From contig NZ_VCJR02000001.1 of NCBI RefSeq assembly GCF_009712425.2, positions 872,001-936,000 of the forward strand: a stretch of 64,000 bases of DNA, read 5' to 3'. The notes beneath the pieces were generated by a model. That model did no database searches, had not been told where the DNA came from, and worked only from the letters and a program-made list of their open reading frames with translations. Below are positions 8,757-17,544 of the stretch, one piece after another (position 1 is the stretch's first letter; each line of letters begins with the position of its first letter). This stretch comes from Aquisalinus luteolus (GTDB lineage: Bacteria; Pseudomonadota; Alphaproteobacteria; Caulobacterales; Parvularculaceae). Position numbers and translations under genes: made by a program.

Positions 8757-9512
8757 GTGACAGACCCCGCCCTCTCAATCCTCATACCGGTCTTCAATGA
8801 GGAAGCCTCGATCAGCGCGCTGTTGCAGGAAATTCTCGACAAGCAGCCGGCAGGTCTGGGCGCCGAGATCATCGTCATCAATGACGGCAGCGAGGATGGC
8901 ACTGCTGGGGCGGTGGAGGCGTTTGCCGCGAGCCACCCCGAAGTCCGCCTCATCACGCACCCGCAGCGCTCTGGCAAGAGCGCTGCCCTGCGCACTGGCG
9001 CGCTGGTGGGCAAGGGCCTATGGATGGGCACGCTCGACGGCGACGGGCAGGACGATCCGGCGGACCTGTTCGCCATGGTGGGCGAGGTGGATCTGTCGCG
9101 CATCGGCGAGGTTGGCCTCGTTGGCGGCGTGCGCCGCGAACGTACCGACGGCTCGTCGCGCAAATTCGCCTCCCGTTTTGCCAATGGCCTGCGTCAGAGC
9201 CTGTTGAAAGACGATTGCCCTGACACCGCCTGCGGCCTGAAATTGCTTCCGCGCGACCTGTTCCTGCAGTTTCCGTTCTTCGACGCGCTGCATAGATACC
9301 TGCCCGCCTTTACCCGGCATTTCGGGTTTGAGACCCGCTATGTGAAGGTCGACAACCGGCCGCGGCAGGCGGGCGTTTCAAAATACTCCAATTTCGGGCG
9401 TGCGGTCGCTGGCATTTTCGACCTGACAGGCGTCGTCTGGCTGATGCGCCGGACCAAGACGCCGGGCAGGGCCTTCGTCGCCGAGATGGCCATGAACAAA
9501 AAAGCAGGCTGA
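8757..9512 (+). CDS. Family 2 glycosyltransferase (DPM1-like)
   Basis: A 251-residue GT-A fold transferase of the polyprenyl-phosphate hexose synthase type. It opens with ALSILIPVFNEE and has the nucleotide-binding VINDGSEDGT and the metal-binding DGDGQDDP at about residue 95. There is no C-terminal pair of membrane helices, as in short DPM1-like enzymes. It probably transfers a sugar from a nucleotide sugar to undecaprenyl phosphate at the cytoplasmic membrane face. The start codon is GTG with AGGA seven bases upstream. The next gene, a GT39 transferase that would use such a lipid-linked sugar, starts five bases after the stop, so the two form a donor-making and donor-using pair. Confidence 0.9.
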   Translation: MTDPALSILIPVFNEEASISALLQEILDKQPAGLGAEIIVINDGSEDGTAGAVEAFAASHPEVRLITHPQRSGKSAALRTGALVGKGLWMGTLDGDGQDDPADLFAMVGEVDLSRIGEVGLVGGVRRERTDGSSRKFASRFANGLRQSLLKDDCPDTACGLKLLPRDLFLQFPFFDALHRYLPAFTRHFGFETRYVKVDNRPRQAGVSKYSNFGRAVAGIFDLTGVVWLMRRTKTPGRAFVAEMAMNKKAG

Positions 9513-9517
9513 CCTCT

Positions 9518-11242
9518 ATGAAAAGCGTACAGGACATCCTCCACCTCGACCTCGATGCAAAAGCCCTCTCGCCACGGGCATGGGCAGCGCTGATCATCAT
9601 CGCGCTGATCTCGACCCTGCCGGGGTTTACCACCCTGCCGCCGATCGACCGGGACGAGTCGCGCTACTCGCAGGCCTCCCGCCAGATGATGGAAACCGGC
9701 GACTATATCGACATCCAGTTCCAGGACCAGAACCGCTACGTCAAACCCGTCGGCATATACTGGCTGCAGGTTATCACGGCGACGCCGCTCGGCGGGGAAG
9801 ACGCGCCGATCTGGGCGCACCGCCTGCCATCGCTTTTCGCGACCCTTTTCGTCGTCGGGCTGACAGCCTGGTTCGGCGCGCGGCTCGGCGGGGCAGGGGT
9901 GGGGCTTGCCGCCGGCATCCTGCTCGCCATCTCCATGTCGGCCAGCGTCGACGCCCGCATGGCCAAGACCGATGCCGTGCTGATGGCAGCGACGGCCGTC
10001 TCCATGGTGGCGCTCTATTTCATCGTCGTCAGGGAAAAGGCGGAGAGGCTCGCCTTCCGCGGGGCGCCGCTCGCCTTCTGGGCAGCGACGGGTGTCGGGC
10101 TCCTGGTCAAAGGGCCAATCATCCTGTTCGTCTCCGTCCCGGCGCTGATCGTGCTCGCCCTTTGGCGGCGCGACCTGTCCTTCATCAAGCGCCTGCACAT
10201 CCTGCCGGGCATCGCCGTCATGCTGGCGATCTTCCTGCCCTGGTTTGTGGCGATCATGATCAGAACGCAGGGCGAGTTCTGGAACGACTCCATTGGCCAC
10301 GCGCTGATGGGCAAGGTTGCCAAGGGGGACGATTCCCATGGCGCGCCGCCGGGCTATCACACGCTCCTGTCCTTCATCACCTTCTGGCCCGGCATCCTGT
10401 TGATCGCGCTGGGCGCTGTCGCCGCGTGGCGCCGCCGGGCAGAGCCGACCGTGCAGTTCATCGTCGCCTGGTTCCTGCCGTTCTGGATTATCTACGAGCT
10501 GGTTGCGACCAAGCTGCCGCATTACACCCTGCCGGTCTTCCCGGCGCTGGCGCTGATCGCCGCCTTCGGCCTGCGCGATGGTGTGGAGCTGGTGAAGGGG
10601 AAGGGCGTTCGCATCGCCCACTGGATCATCGCCGCGTTGTTCGTCCTCGTCAGCGTGCTGATCGGCTTCCTGCCATTCCTGCTGGCTGGAGAGATGGAAA
10701 CGACCGCGCCGGCTACGGCATGGCTCGGTGCCCTTGCCGGGATCGCCGCAGCAGGCACAGGCATCTATCTTGCGCTGAAGCCCACCTTCAACCGCCTGCC
10801 GCCGCTCGTTCTCTCGGCGCTCGGTGTCTACATCTTCACCTTCGGTGCCGTGCTGCCGAACATGGACCGGTTCTGGCTGTCCCGCGAACTGAAGGCCGAG
10901 ATCGCGTCCATCGGCGGCTGTGAGACACCGCACCTGGCGACCATCGACTATCGCGAGCCAAGCCTTGTCTTCAATTTTGGCACCAATACGCTGCTCGGCG
11001 ATGAGGCCAGCGTGATCGCCCATCTCGCCGGGAACCAGGCCTGCGGCGTCGCTGCCATCGGCCAAGGGGAGTATGTCAGCTTCCTCGAAGCGGCAGAGCA
11101 AGCGGGCTTGCCGCTGAAGATCCTCGGCCAGGTGGAGGGCTATAACTATACCAAGGGCCGCAACATCACGCTGACCATCCTCAGCCATTCCTCATCGGAT
11201 TATCCGGTGCCGACGACCACCGGAACGCAGGCTGATGGATAA
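9518..11242 (+). CDS. ArnT-like GT39 family glycosyltransferase
   Basis: A 574-residue integral membrane transferase with about twelve helices. The N-terminal periplasmic loop has IDRDESRYSQASRQM, the signature of the PMT/ArnT family with the catalytic acids, followed by VKPVGIYWLQ. ArnT transfers a sugar from undecaprenyl phosphate to lipid A, and relatives modify other acceptors in the periplasm. A polyprenyl-phosphate sugar synthase gene immediately upstream supports this donor type; the acceptor is not evident. The end of the gene overlaps the following hydrolase start by eight bases. Confidence 0.9.
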   Translation: MKSVQDILHLDLDAKALSPRAWAALIIIALISTLPGFTTLPPIDRDESRYSQASRQMMETGDYIDIQFQDQNRYVKPVGIYWLQVITATPLGGEDAPIWAHRLPSLFATLFVVGLTAWFGARLGGAGVGLAAGILLAISMSASVDARMAKTDAVLMAATAVSMVALYFIVVREKAERLAFRGAPLAFWAATGVGLLVKGPIILFVSVPALIVLALWRRDLSFIKRLHILPGIAVMLAIFLPWFVAIMIRTQGEFWNDSIGHALMGKVAKGDDSHGAPPGYHTLLSFITFWPGILLIALGAVAAWRRRAEPTVQFIVAWFLPFWIIYELVATKLPHYTLPVFPALALIAAFGLRDGVELVKGKGVRIAHWIIAALFVLVSVLIGFLPFLLAGEMETTAPATAWLGALAGIAAAGTGIYLALKPTFNRLPPLVLSALGVYIFTFGAVLPNMDRFWLSRELKAEIASIGGCETPHLATIDYREPSLVFNFGTNTLLGDEASVIAHLAGNQACGVAAIGQGEYVSFLEAAEQAGLPLKILGQVEGYNYTKGRNITLTILSHSSSDYPVPTTTGTQADG

Positions 11243-12110
11243 GGGCCAGCCGGACAAAGGACAGCCTGAACCGAGCTTCGACATGATCGATGTCGCACCC
11301 GGTCGGCGGCTGCATTATCTCATCGACGGTCCGGAAGATGCGCCCTTCATCCTGTACGACGCTGGCGCGTTCGGCATCTATGCCGATGGTTGGTGGATCA
11401 AGGAAAACCTGAAACAGGATTTCCGGATCTGCCTCTATGACCGCGCCGGCATGGGCGCGAGCGATGCGATGCCGGAGGGCGTCTCGCCCAGCCCAAAATT
11501 CCATGTCGAGGACATGCGCCGCCTGCGCGCTGCCCTCGGCCAGTCGTCGCCGTTCATCCTTCTCGGGCATTCCATGGCCGGGCTGCGCCTGCAGACCTAT
11601 GCCAATCTTTATCCGGAGGAATTGCGCGGCCTTGTCTTCATCGATGCCTTGTCGCCGCAACAGCTGGCAAAGAAGCAGGGACGCTTCCTGTGGTCCAATT
11701 ACGGTCTGTTGCTCGGCACCGCAGTGTTTGGCGCTCAAAAGGGGCTCGCATCGCCCATCGCGCAATACTTCCCGAATAATTTCAAGCTGCAGGGCCAGTC
11801 GCGAGCCGACAAGATCTGGTCCTATGGCTCCGACCGACACCTCGGCGCGACGCGCAACGAAGTTGCCGCGATCGATCACGATGCGAATTATTTCGAGGGT
11901 AGCGGGTTCGAGAAACTGCCGACGGCAATCTATGCCTCGACCATGCTCAATGGCATGATCAGGGCCATGGCCGATCGGGCCAGCATCGCGTCAGGCTTCG
12001 GCAAGTATGTGGAATTTCCGAAGGACGATCACGTTACCATCCTTACCGGCACGAGTTGCGATGCAATCTGCGAGACGGTGCGGGCGATGCATCGTCACAC
12101 CGCCCGCTGA
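11235..12110 (+). CDS. Alpha/beta hydrolase
   Basis: A 291-residue alpha/beta hydrolase without signal peptide. The nucleophile elbow is GHSMAG at about residue 112, preceded by the strand-turn motif YDRAGMGASDA. A C-terminal His is in FPKDDHVTI. The family includes esterases and lipases acting on small substrates; the substrate is not predictable. The start overlaps the GT39 gene by eight bases, so it is probably the third cistron of the glycosyltransferase operon. It converges with the DUF3108 gene six bases downstream. Confidence 0.85.
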   Translation: MDKGQPDKGQPEPSFDMIDVAPGRRLHYLIDGPEDAPFILYDAGAFGIYADGWWIKENLKQDFRICLYDRAGMGASDAMPEGVSPSPKFHVEDMRRLRAALGQSSPFILLGHSMAGLRLQTYANLYPEELRGLVFIDALSPQQLAKKQGRFLWSNYGLLLGTAVFGAQKGLASPIAQYFPNNFKLQGQSRADKIWSYGSDRHLGATRNEVAAIDHDANYFEGSGFEKLPTAIYASTMLNGMIRAMADRASIASGFGKYVEFPKDDHVTILTGTSCDAICETVRAMHRHTAR

Positions 12111-12116
12111 TCTGGC

Positions 12117-13076
12117 TTATTTACCGAGCTTGTAAGACTTGCCGTCAGGCCCGGTGATCCTGATGTCCTGCGCTTCCAGGCGGGCATTGATGATGCCGTA
12201 ATCGCCTTCCATCCGTACAGGCACATAGGTAAAGTTGGTCGTGCGCAGCTCTTCCGGCACCGGCGCGAGGTAGACCTCGCCATCCGGCATGGATTCTGCA
12301 ATCTTCTCCGGCTTGAACCCGGCGACACGCTTCTGCCTGATCTTGCAGCGGATCGCCGGGCCGGTATAGCCATCGCGTGAGCGCAGGTCGTTGCTGCCAT
12401 CGCGCGAGATTGTCATGTCCCAGCGGCGCTTGCCGTCATAGATCTTCAGCACACGGTCACACGGGTCCTTGCCTTCCGGCGTGTCGGTAAAGCCCATCAT
12501 GATCTGCGCACCGATCGGATCGACCGTCCCTGCAGCATATTCCACCGGTACCGGCCAATAGAGATCATATTGCGGGTCCGACCACAGGCTGAAGCGGTTG
12601 TCGGCCGAGTTGCGCACGAGATCGACATATTGGTGGTCGTCGCCTTCCTCCTCCAGCTTCTGGTAGAAGAGGGAGGTCAGCTTGCCGTCTTTCAGCGTCC
12701 CGACCGACAGGCTGTCGGTTTCCGTCTGGGAGAACCAGCGCGCTACACCTTTTTGCTCGATCCGGTAATCGATCTTGTAGGCCTCGCTGCCGATATCGGC
12801 CACCATCCTGATATTGCCGACACTCAGACCGGCGGCTGTACCTTTATAGGTCGCCTCATAGCGCACCGCATCGCTCAGCGGCACGGCGGGCACGGCAGGA
12901 CGCTCGAAAATGAAATCGACGGCGAAATGCTCTTTCCATTCCGGCGAATTGACCGGCAGGTTGACGTCGGTACTCAGCGAAACCTGGGCGAAGGCTGCCG
13001 CACCAAGGCTCAGCCCAGCCAGCGCCGTTGCGCCGATCAGTGATTTGCGTGAAATCTTTCGCAGTGTGTGTTTCAT
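12117..13076 (-). CDS. DUF3108 periplasmic protein
   Basis: A 319-residue exported protein. A Sec-type signal peptide (about residues 1-31, ending GAAAFA) precedes a mostly beta-strand body with VRYEATYKGTAAGLSVGNIRM, typical of DUF3108. The family has no established reaction; related folds bind lipids or act in the envelope. The start ATG at 13074-13076 has AAGGGATC upstream and gives a proper signal peptide, unlike an extension seven codons longer. In many alphaproteobacteria a DUF3108 gene lies beside rpmB and cobT, and this window keeps that neighbourhood, although here it diverges from rpmB. Confidence 0.87.
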   Translation of the reverse strand: MKHTLRKISRKSLIGATALAGLSLGAAAFAQVSLSTDVNLPVNSPEWKEHFAVDFIFERPAVPAVPLSDAVRYEATYKGTAAGLSVGNIRMVADIGSEAYKIDYRIEQKGVARWFSQTETDSLSVGTLKDGKLTSLFYQKLEEEGDDHQYVDLVRNSADNRFSLWSDPQYDLYWPVPVEYAAGTVDPIGAQIMMGFTDTPEGKDPCDRVLKIYDGKRRWDMTISRDGSNDLRSRDGYTGPAIRCKIRQKRVAGFKPEKIAESMPDGEVYLAPVPEELRTTNFTYVPVRMEGDYGIINARLEAQDIRITGPDGKSYKLGK

Positions 13077-13122
13077 CTTGATCCCTTTATGACACAATCG
13101 ATTTGGTCACGTTCTAACGCCT

Positions 13123-13148
13123 CAATCGGGGCAAAAATGCCCTGATTG
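13123..13148. promoter_or_regulatory. Hairpin-forming dyad between DUF3108 and rpmB
   Basis: An 11-base inverted repeat with one wobble position (CAATCGGGGCA / TGCCCTGATTG) around a four-A loop. It sits 47 bases upstream of the DUF3108 start and 242 upstream of rpmB in the 313-base divergent gap. No T-run follows, so a transcript leader or operator is more likely than a terminator. Confidence 0.4.
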
Positions 13149-13154
13149 CGGGCA

Positions 13155-13179
13155 GAATTGTGGTATCTGATCACAATTC
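13155..13179. promoter_or_regulatory. Operator-like dyad GAATTGTG-N9-CACAATTC
   Basis: A perfect eight-base inverted repeat with a nine-base spacer in the same divergent gap, six bases after the preceding hairpin. The size and symmetry (half-sites about two helical turns end to end) are those of a site for a dimeric helix-turn-helix repressor, and AATTGTG/CACAATT resembles LacI-family half-sites. The regulator is unknown. The remainder of the 13.2-13.39 kb gap shows nothing else I can name. Confidence 0.45.
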
Positions 13180-13389
13180 CACGAGCCGGACCCGTTAAAC
13201 TCTGTTGATGTGGCCATCCCCCGATTTGCCTGCCGCACCGAAACGGCACCGACCCGACACATATTACAGGCTGAAATTTGGTTGGGGAAGCTTGACGGGA
13301 AAGAGGCTCTCAAGTATGTGCAGTCGCTCGATTTGACAGATTTTCCGCCCATGACAGCGGCGGCCCCGGAATAGCAAGGATACAGACCC

Positions 13390-13674
13390 ATGTCCCGCGT
13401 ATGTGAACTGACTGGCAAAGGCCCGATCACGGGTAACAACGTCTCACACGCCCACAACAAGACGAAGCGCCGCTACCTGCCGAATCTGTGCAAGGTAACG
13501 CTGCAGAGCGAAGGCCTTGGCCGTTCGTTCAAATTCCGTATTTCGGCACACGCCTTGCGTTCTGTCGACCATGTCGGCGGCCTTGACGCTTTCCTGATGA
13601 AAGCCAAGGACGAGCAGCTGTCTTCCGCTGCGCTGAAAGTGAAAAAAGAAGTCCTGCGCTCTGCTACGGCTTAA
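13390..13674 (+). CDS. rpmB: 50S ribosomal protein L28
   Basis: A 94-residue basic protein with the full L28 pattern: [12 protein letters not shown], the [13 protein letters not shown] segment and a C-terminal helical extension of the length usual in alphaproteobacteria. It is a component of the large ribosomal subunit. It stands as a short separate unit between the divergent DUF3108 gene and the YhhQ-like gene 54 bases downstream. A weak GGCT-TAAG-AGCC stem spanning the stop codon followed by six Ts at 13685-13691 may end its transcript. Confidence 0.97.
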   Translation: MSRVCELTGKGPITGNNVSHAHNKTKRRYLPNLCKVTLQSEGLGRSFKFRISAHALRSVDHVGGLDAFLMKAKDEQLSSAALKVKKEVLRSATA

Positions 13675-13728
13675 GAGCCTGTAACTTTTTTCTGCTCAGC
13701 GGCGTGGTTTTGAGGTAAAATCGCCATC

Positions 13729-14463
13729 ATGTCGCAGAGTATCGAGTCAGAAACAGTCAATATAGGCGAGTATTTCCGCAAACGGGAAGAAACGGCGGCC
13801 GACAAGGTCCGCCGCCAGCTTCAGCGGGCGCTCTACAGATCCTGGCAGATTCTGAAATATGCGCTGTTCGTGGCGCCTATCTTCATCACCTCTATCTTGC
13901 TGCTCGACCTGCCGCTGCGTCTCTATGACGGGCTGACCGGCGGGCAGGACAACATATCGCCCAGCAACTGGCTCAGCTGGGGCGAGGGGCTGCTGGTCCT
14001 CTCCATGCCGGTCCTGATCTGCATTACTCGCTCGCACGGCGCTGTATATGCAGGCCGTGTCATGGGTGTCGCCTGGATGCTGGCGGCCATCGCCATTGTC
14101 GCCATGCTGTTCTATCTCGCCCCGCAATTGCAGCCGGGCGACATGCCGGGCGTGCGCTTCATGGTCGGGTTTTTCGTCAGCTGGTATGTCGGCCAGCTCA
14201 TCGCCGTGCATGTCTATGACGTGACCCGTGGCGGGCGCTGGTGGCGCGCACCATTCTACGGCATGGTCTTCGGCCTGGGGGTACAGGCTCTGATCTATTT
14301 TCCGGTGGTCTATTCCACCGGCGGCGGGGTGCAGAACGTGCCGTGGCTCAGCTGGCTGATCGTCGATTTCTGCATCAAGGCCGTACTGGCGCTGGCCTTC
14401 CTGCCATTCTATCGCTCGCTGCGCCGCTCCCTGCGGCCGCATCTCGGGCTCGGCGGGTATTAG
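13729..14463 (+). CDS. VUT/YhhQ-like transporter, probable queuosine-precursor carrier
   Basis: A 244-residue membrane protein with about six helices. Its C-terminal half matches the YhhQ (QPTR) pattern well: GQLIAVHVYD, then RGGRWWRAP, and near the end IVDFCIKAVLALAFLPFY. YhhQ brings queuosine precursors (preQ0/preQ1) into the cell for tRNA modification. The N-terminal half is more divergent and the usual Asp in the middle helix is not obvious, so substrate identity is tentative. A polar 35-residue N-terminal cytoplasmic tail precedes helix 1. The gene converges on the phytase-like esterase six bases away. Confidence 0.7.
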   Translation: MSQSIESETVNIGEYFRKREETAADKVRRQLQRALYRSWQILKYALFVAPIFITSILLLDLPLRLYDGLTGGQDNISPSNWLSWGEGLLVLSMPVLICITRSHGAVYAGRVMGVAWMLAAIAIVAMLFYLAPQLQPGDMPGVRFMVGFFVSWYVGQLIAVHVYDVTRGGRWWRAPFYGMVFGLGVQALIYFPVVYSTGGGVQNVPWLSWLIVDFCIKAVLALAFLPFYRSLRRSLRPHLGLGGY

Positions 14464-14469
14464 GGGCGG

Positions 14470-15558
14470 CTATAAGGGCCGATCTGTCACAATCCAGCTC
14501 ATCAGCACCGTGCGCTGGGCGATGTTGAAGTTGTCGTCCGACAGGATGTAGAGCATCAGCTGCCCGTCTTCCCGGCGGCGCAAATCCAGCCCTTCCATAT
14601 TGTCGACCCCGTGCAGGGCGTTGAGGTAGGCCAGTTCCTCCGGCTCGATCAGCGCGCCTGGTTGCAGGGCTGAGAGCGGGAAGCGGGTCAGGCGGGCGCG
14701 TACGCCGAGGGTACGGGAGAAAGCCCGCTCGACGACATAGATGTCTCCCGTCTCCGGGTCCTGAGCCATATCGGTGGGCGAGAACTCCTCCGCCGGAACG
14801 TACTGAAACGGCGACCAGTCGCCAGTGCCCTCGGCAAGGATATCCGGCGGCGCGATCCAGCCAGGCCGCTCGGCCCGGCCGTCACCGGTGCCTTCGGCAA
14901 TCGTCACCGTGCGGCCATCGGCCAGCATAACGACCGATTCCAGCGATTCGTTGCCGGGCAGTTTTTCCAGCAGGTCCTTCGGCATCAGCCGTGCGGCGAT
15001 AACGAACTCGTCTCCCTCGCGGGTATAGTATTCAATGCGGTGCTCGCGCTCGAAGCCGACAATGGCACCGCCATCGGGCGTCAGGGCCAGCGATTCGGCA
15101 TCGGCCCGTGCGCCGGTGATGATCTCGCCGCCATAGAAGGTGAAATTGGCCAGCACCCCGCCGGACAGGCTCTCGACCGCGCCATTTTCGGCAAAGTCTA
15201 CATCGGCACGCAGCCATTTCGCCCGGTCGGAGATCGCATAGAGCCGGCCTTCATCGGCGGCAAAGCGCAGGCCGGAAAACCCGCCGAACGCCTCATCCGG
15301 AGAAGTCAGCACCAGCGCCCCGGCGAGGCGCAGCTTGCCCATGGTCAAGGGGGCTGGCTCACCGGTCGCGCTGTTCTCGCCGAAGGGCCGGGCGGTAATC
15401 TCGATTTCCTGCCAAGCCGCGCCGATCTCGCGCTGGGCCGCAACGGACTTCGGCGCGTCGGCGGAATGCCCGATCCAGGCTGAAGCCATGGCCGGGGCGG
15501 CGATACCTATTGCCAGCGCTGCCGCCGTCAGTCTCAGGCCAAGAAAGGACAAGCGCAT
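14470..15558 (-). CDS. Esterase-like phytase-family beta-propeller protein
   Basis: A 362-residue exported protein with a signal peptide (about residues 1-25, ending PAMASA). The rest is repeated short beta blades such as FGGFSGLRFAADEGRLYAISDRA and SLALTPDGGAIVGFERE, the pattern of the esterase-like activity of phytase family (PF13449). These periplasmic propellers are annotated from sequence, and a phytase reaction is not proven for this group. The ATG at 15556-15558 gives the signal peptide and lies 13 bases after cobT. Pairing of cobT with this family is recurrent in alphaproteobacteria, suggesting co-transcription rather than a shared pathway. Confidence 0.85.
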   Translation of the reverse strand: MRLSFLGLRLTAAALAIGIAAPAMASAWIGHSADAPKSVAAQREIGAAWQEIEITARPFGENSATGEPAPLTMGKLRLAGALVLTSPDEAFGGFSGLRFAADEGRLYAISDRAKWLRADVDFAENGAVESLSGGVLANFTFYGGEIITGARADAESLALTPDGGAIVGFEREHRIEYYTREGDEFVIAARLMPKDLLEKLPGNESLESVVMLADGRTVTIAEGTGDGRAERPGWIAPPDILAEGTGDWSPFQYVPAEEFSPTDMAQDPETGDIYVVERAFSRTLGVRARLTRFPLSALQPGALIEPEELAYLNALHGVDNMEGLDLRRREDGQLMLYILSDDNFNIAQRTVLMSWIVTDRPL

Positions 15559-15571
15559 GGGAACCCCGGAT

Positions 15572-17503
15572 CTACTGTTTGCTGCGTGTGCTGATTTTAG
15601 AGGCAGTCTTGCTGCCACCTGCTTTAGGGGGCGTGCCGAGCATATGGCCACGGGCATCGTAAGGCAGGCGGAAGGCGTTCTCGTCGAACAATTCCGCCAG
15701 CTTGTCGACCATGGCCCCGCCCAGCTGTTCGGCGTCGGCAATGGTCAGCGCGCGTGAATAGAAGCGGGTCACGTCATGGCCGATGCCAATGGCGATCAGC
15801 TGCACCGGCGAGCGTGTCTCGATCACCTTGATCACTTCGCGCAGATGCTTCTCCAGATAGGCACCGCCATTGGTCGAAGACGTCGTGTCATCAACAGGCG
15901 CACCGTCAGAGATGACCATCAGGATGCGCCGCGCCTCTGGCCGTCGCACCAGCCGGTCATGCGCCCAAAGCAGGGCCTCGCCATCGATGTTCTCTTTCAG
16001 CAGGCCTTCCTTCATCATCAGGCCGAGATTCTGCCGCGCCCGGCGCCATGGTGCATCGGCGGCCTTGTAGACGATGTGGCGCAAATCGTTGAGCCGGCCC
16101 GGCTGTTCCGGCCGGCCATCGGCAGCCCATTTCTCGCGCGACTGCCCGCCTTTCCACGCCCGCGTGGTAAAGCCGAGGATCTCGGTCTTGACCGAGCAGC
16201 GCTCCAGCGTCCGGGCGAGAATGTCAGCACACGTCGCGGCGATGGAAATCGGCCGCCCGCGCATCGAGCCTGAATTGTCGATCAGCAGTGTCACCGTCGT
16301 GTCGCGGAACTCAAGGTCCTTCTCCTGCTTGTAGGAGAGGGGCTGGGATGGATCGACGACCACCCGGGCAAGCCGCGCGGCATCGAGTATGCCTTCATCG
16401 AGGTCGAACTGCCATGCGCGGTTCTGCTGCGCCATCAGCTTGCGTTGCAGGCGATTGGCGAGCTTCGAGACGACCGTGTGCAGATTTTCAAGCTGCTGGT
16501 CGAGCAGGCGGCGCAGGCGTGTCAGCTCCTCCGGGTCGCAAAGGTCCGCCGCCTCGGCGATCTCGTCGAACTCGCGGGTATAGACCTTGTAATTGGCGCT
16601 GGTGTCGCCCTCGAAGACGGGCCGCGCCGCCGCGCCCTGCATCTCGTCGGCGGACATCTGGTCGAGCTGGCTTTCCTGCTCCTCGGGGTTCTCCTCGTCG
16701 CTTTCCCCGTCCATCCCTTCGCCGAAATCAGGCACGGACTCGTCCGGCGTGTCGGAGCCGGTGTCGTCATCATCCTCATCCTGATCATCGTCGTCATCGG
16801 GCTCGTCCTGCTCGTCCTCGTCAGGCGCGTCCTGTTCGTCGTCATTGTGTTCCTCGTCGCCGAGATCTTCGCCCAGTTCCAGGTCGCGGATGATCGAGCG
16901 GGCGAGGTGGGCAAAACTCTCCTGGCTGTCGAGCACAGACGGGTCCTTCAGCAGGTCTAGCGATTTACCGGCCTTGGCCTCGATCTCCTCGCGCCACATG
17001 TCGACGAGCGCCGCAGCGGATTTCGGCACAGGCCGCCCGGTCATGCGCTCTCGCGCGATCAGCCCGGCAATGTCGGACAGCGGCACGTCCTGCCGGTCTT
17101 CCATCCGGGTATAGCCCTTGTCGTGGCAGGTCTTCTCGAGGACGGCATCGATATTGTCGCCGACACCCGTCAGCGCGTTGGAGCCGACAGCTTCGACCCG
17201 CGCATCTTCCAGCGCCTTGAAGATGGCGCGGCTCTCGCCCGTCGGCGGCTCCAGCTGCATGTGGGTCATCGTGTCGTGATGGGCGAGGCGCAGCGCGGCG
17301 ATATCGGCCTGGCCGCGGGCGATGGCGGCAGCCTCGCGCGACAGCTTGCGCGGCGGCAGCGGAATGCGCGCCTTCTTGCCGACAACGCTCGACGCATCCC
17401 CGCCAAACGACACGTCGACCTCTTCCTGGGAGGAGAGGGCGCGGGTGGTGTGGATGAGGGCGCGCTTGAACGCTTCGATGGGGGACTCGGTCTGATCGCT
17501 CAT
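15572..17503 (-). CDS. cobT: Aerobic cobaltochelatase subunit CobT
   Basis: A 643-residue CobT-type protein. The N-terminal half (1-210) has the family-specific [19 protein letters not shown] very acidic linker of Asp/Glu runs through about residues 215-290, and the C-terminal von Willebrand A domain carries the MIDAS motif [10 protein letters not shown] at about residues 404-413. With CobS and CobN it inserts Co2+ into hydrogenobyrinic acid diamide in aerobic B12 synthesis. No cobS or cobN is in the window; cobS is often next door, so it must lie elsewhere or the protein may act as an orphan MoxR-coadaptor. Length and domain order match the family. Confidence 0.95.
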   Translation of the reverse strand: MSDQTESPIEAFKRALIHTTRALSSQEEVDVSFGGDASSVVGKKARIPLPPRKLSREAAAIARGQADIAALRLAHHDTMTHMQLEPPTGESRAIFKALEDARVEAVGSNALTGVGDNIDAVLEKTCHDKGYTRMEDRQDVPLSDIAGLIARERMTGRPVPKSAAALVDMWREEIEAKAGKSLDLLKDPSVLDSQESFAHLARSIIRDLELGEDLGDEEHNDDEQDAPDEDEQDEPDDDDDQDEDDDDTGSDTPDESVPDFGEGMDGESDEENPEEQESQLDQMSADEMQGAAARPVFEGDTSANYKVYTREFDEIAEAADLCDPEELTRLRRLLDQQLENLHTVVSKLANRLQRKLMAQQNRAWQFDLDEGILDAARLARVVVDPSQPLSYKQEKDLEFRDTTVTLLIDNSGSMRGRPISIAATCADILARTLERCSVKTEILGFTTRAWKGGQSREKWAADGRPEQPGRLNDLRHIVYKAADAPWRRARQNLGLMMKEGLLKENIDGEALLWAHDRLVRRPEARRILMVISDGAPVDDTTSSTNGGAYLEKHLREVIKVIETRSPVQLIAIGIGHDVTRFYSRALTIADAEQLGGAMVDKLAELFDENAFRLPYDARGHMLGTPPKAGGSKTASKISTRSKQ

Positions 17504-17544
17504 GGGGACAACATAGGGCCGATGCGGCGCGAGTGAAACAGCCT

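Noticed and set aside
9338-11188. Long open frame opposite the GT39 gene
   Set aside because: It is antisense to a gene with clear family motifs, and its translation is Asp/Gln/Arg-rich low-complexity sequence with no domain. GC-rich codon bias on the true strand explains it.
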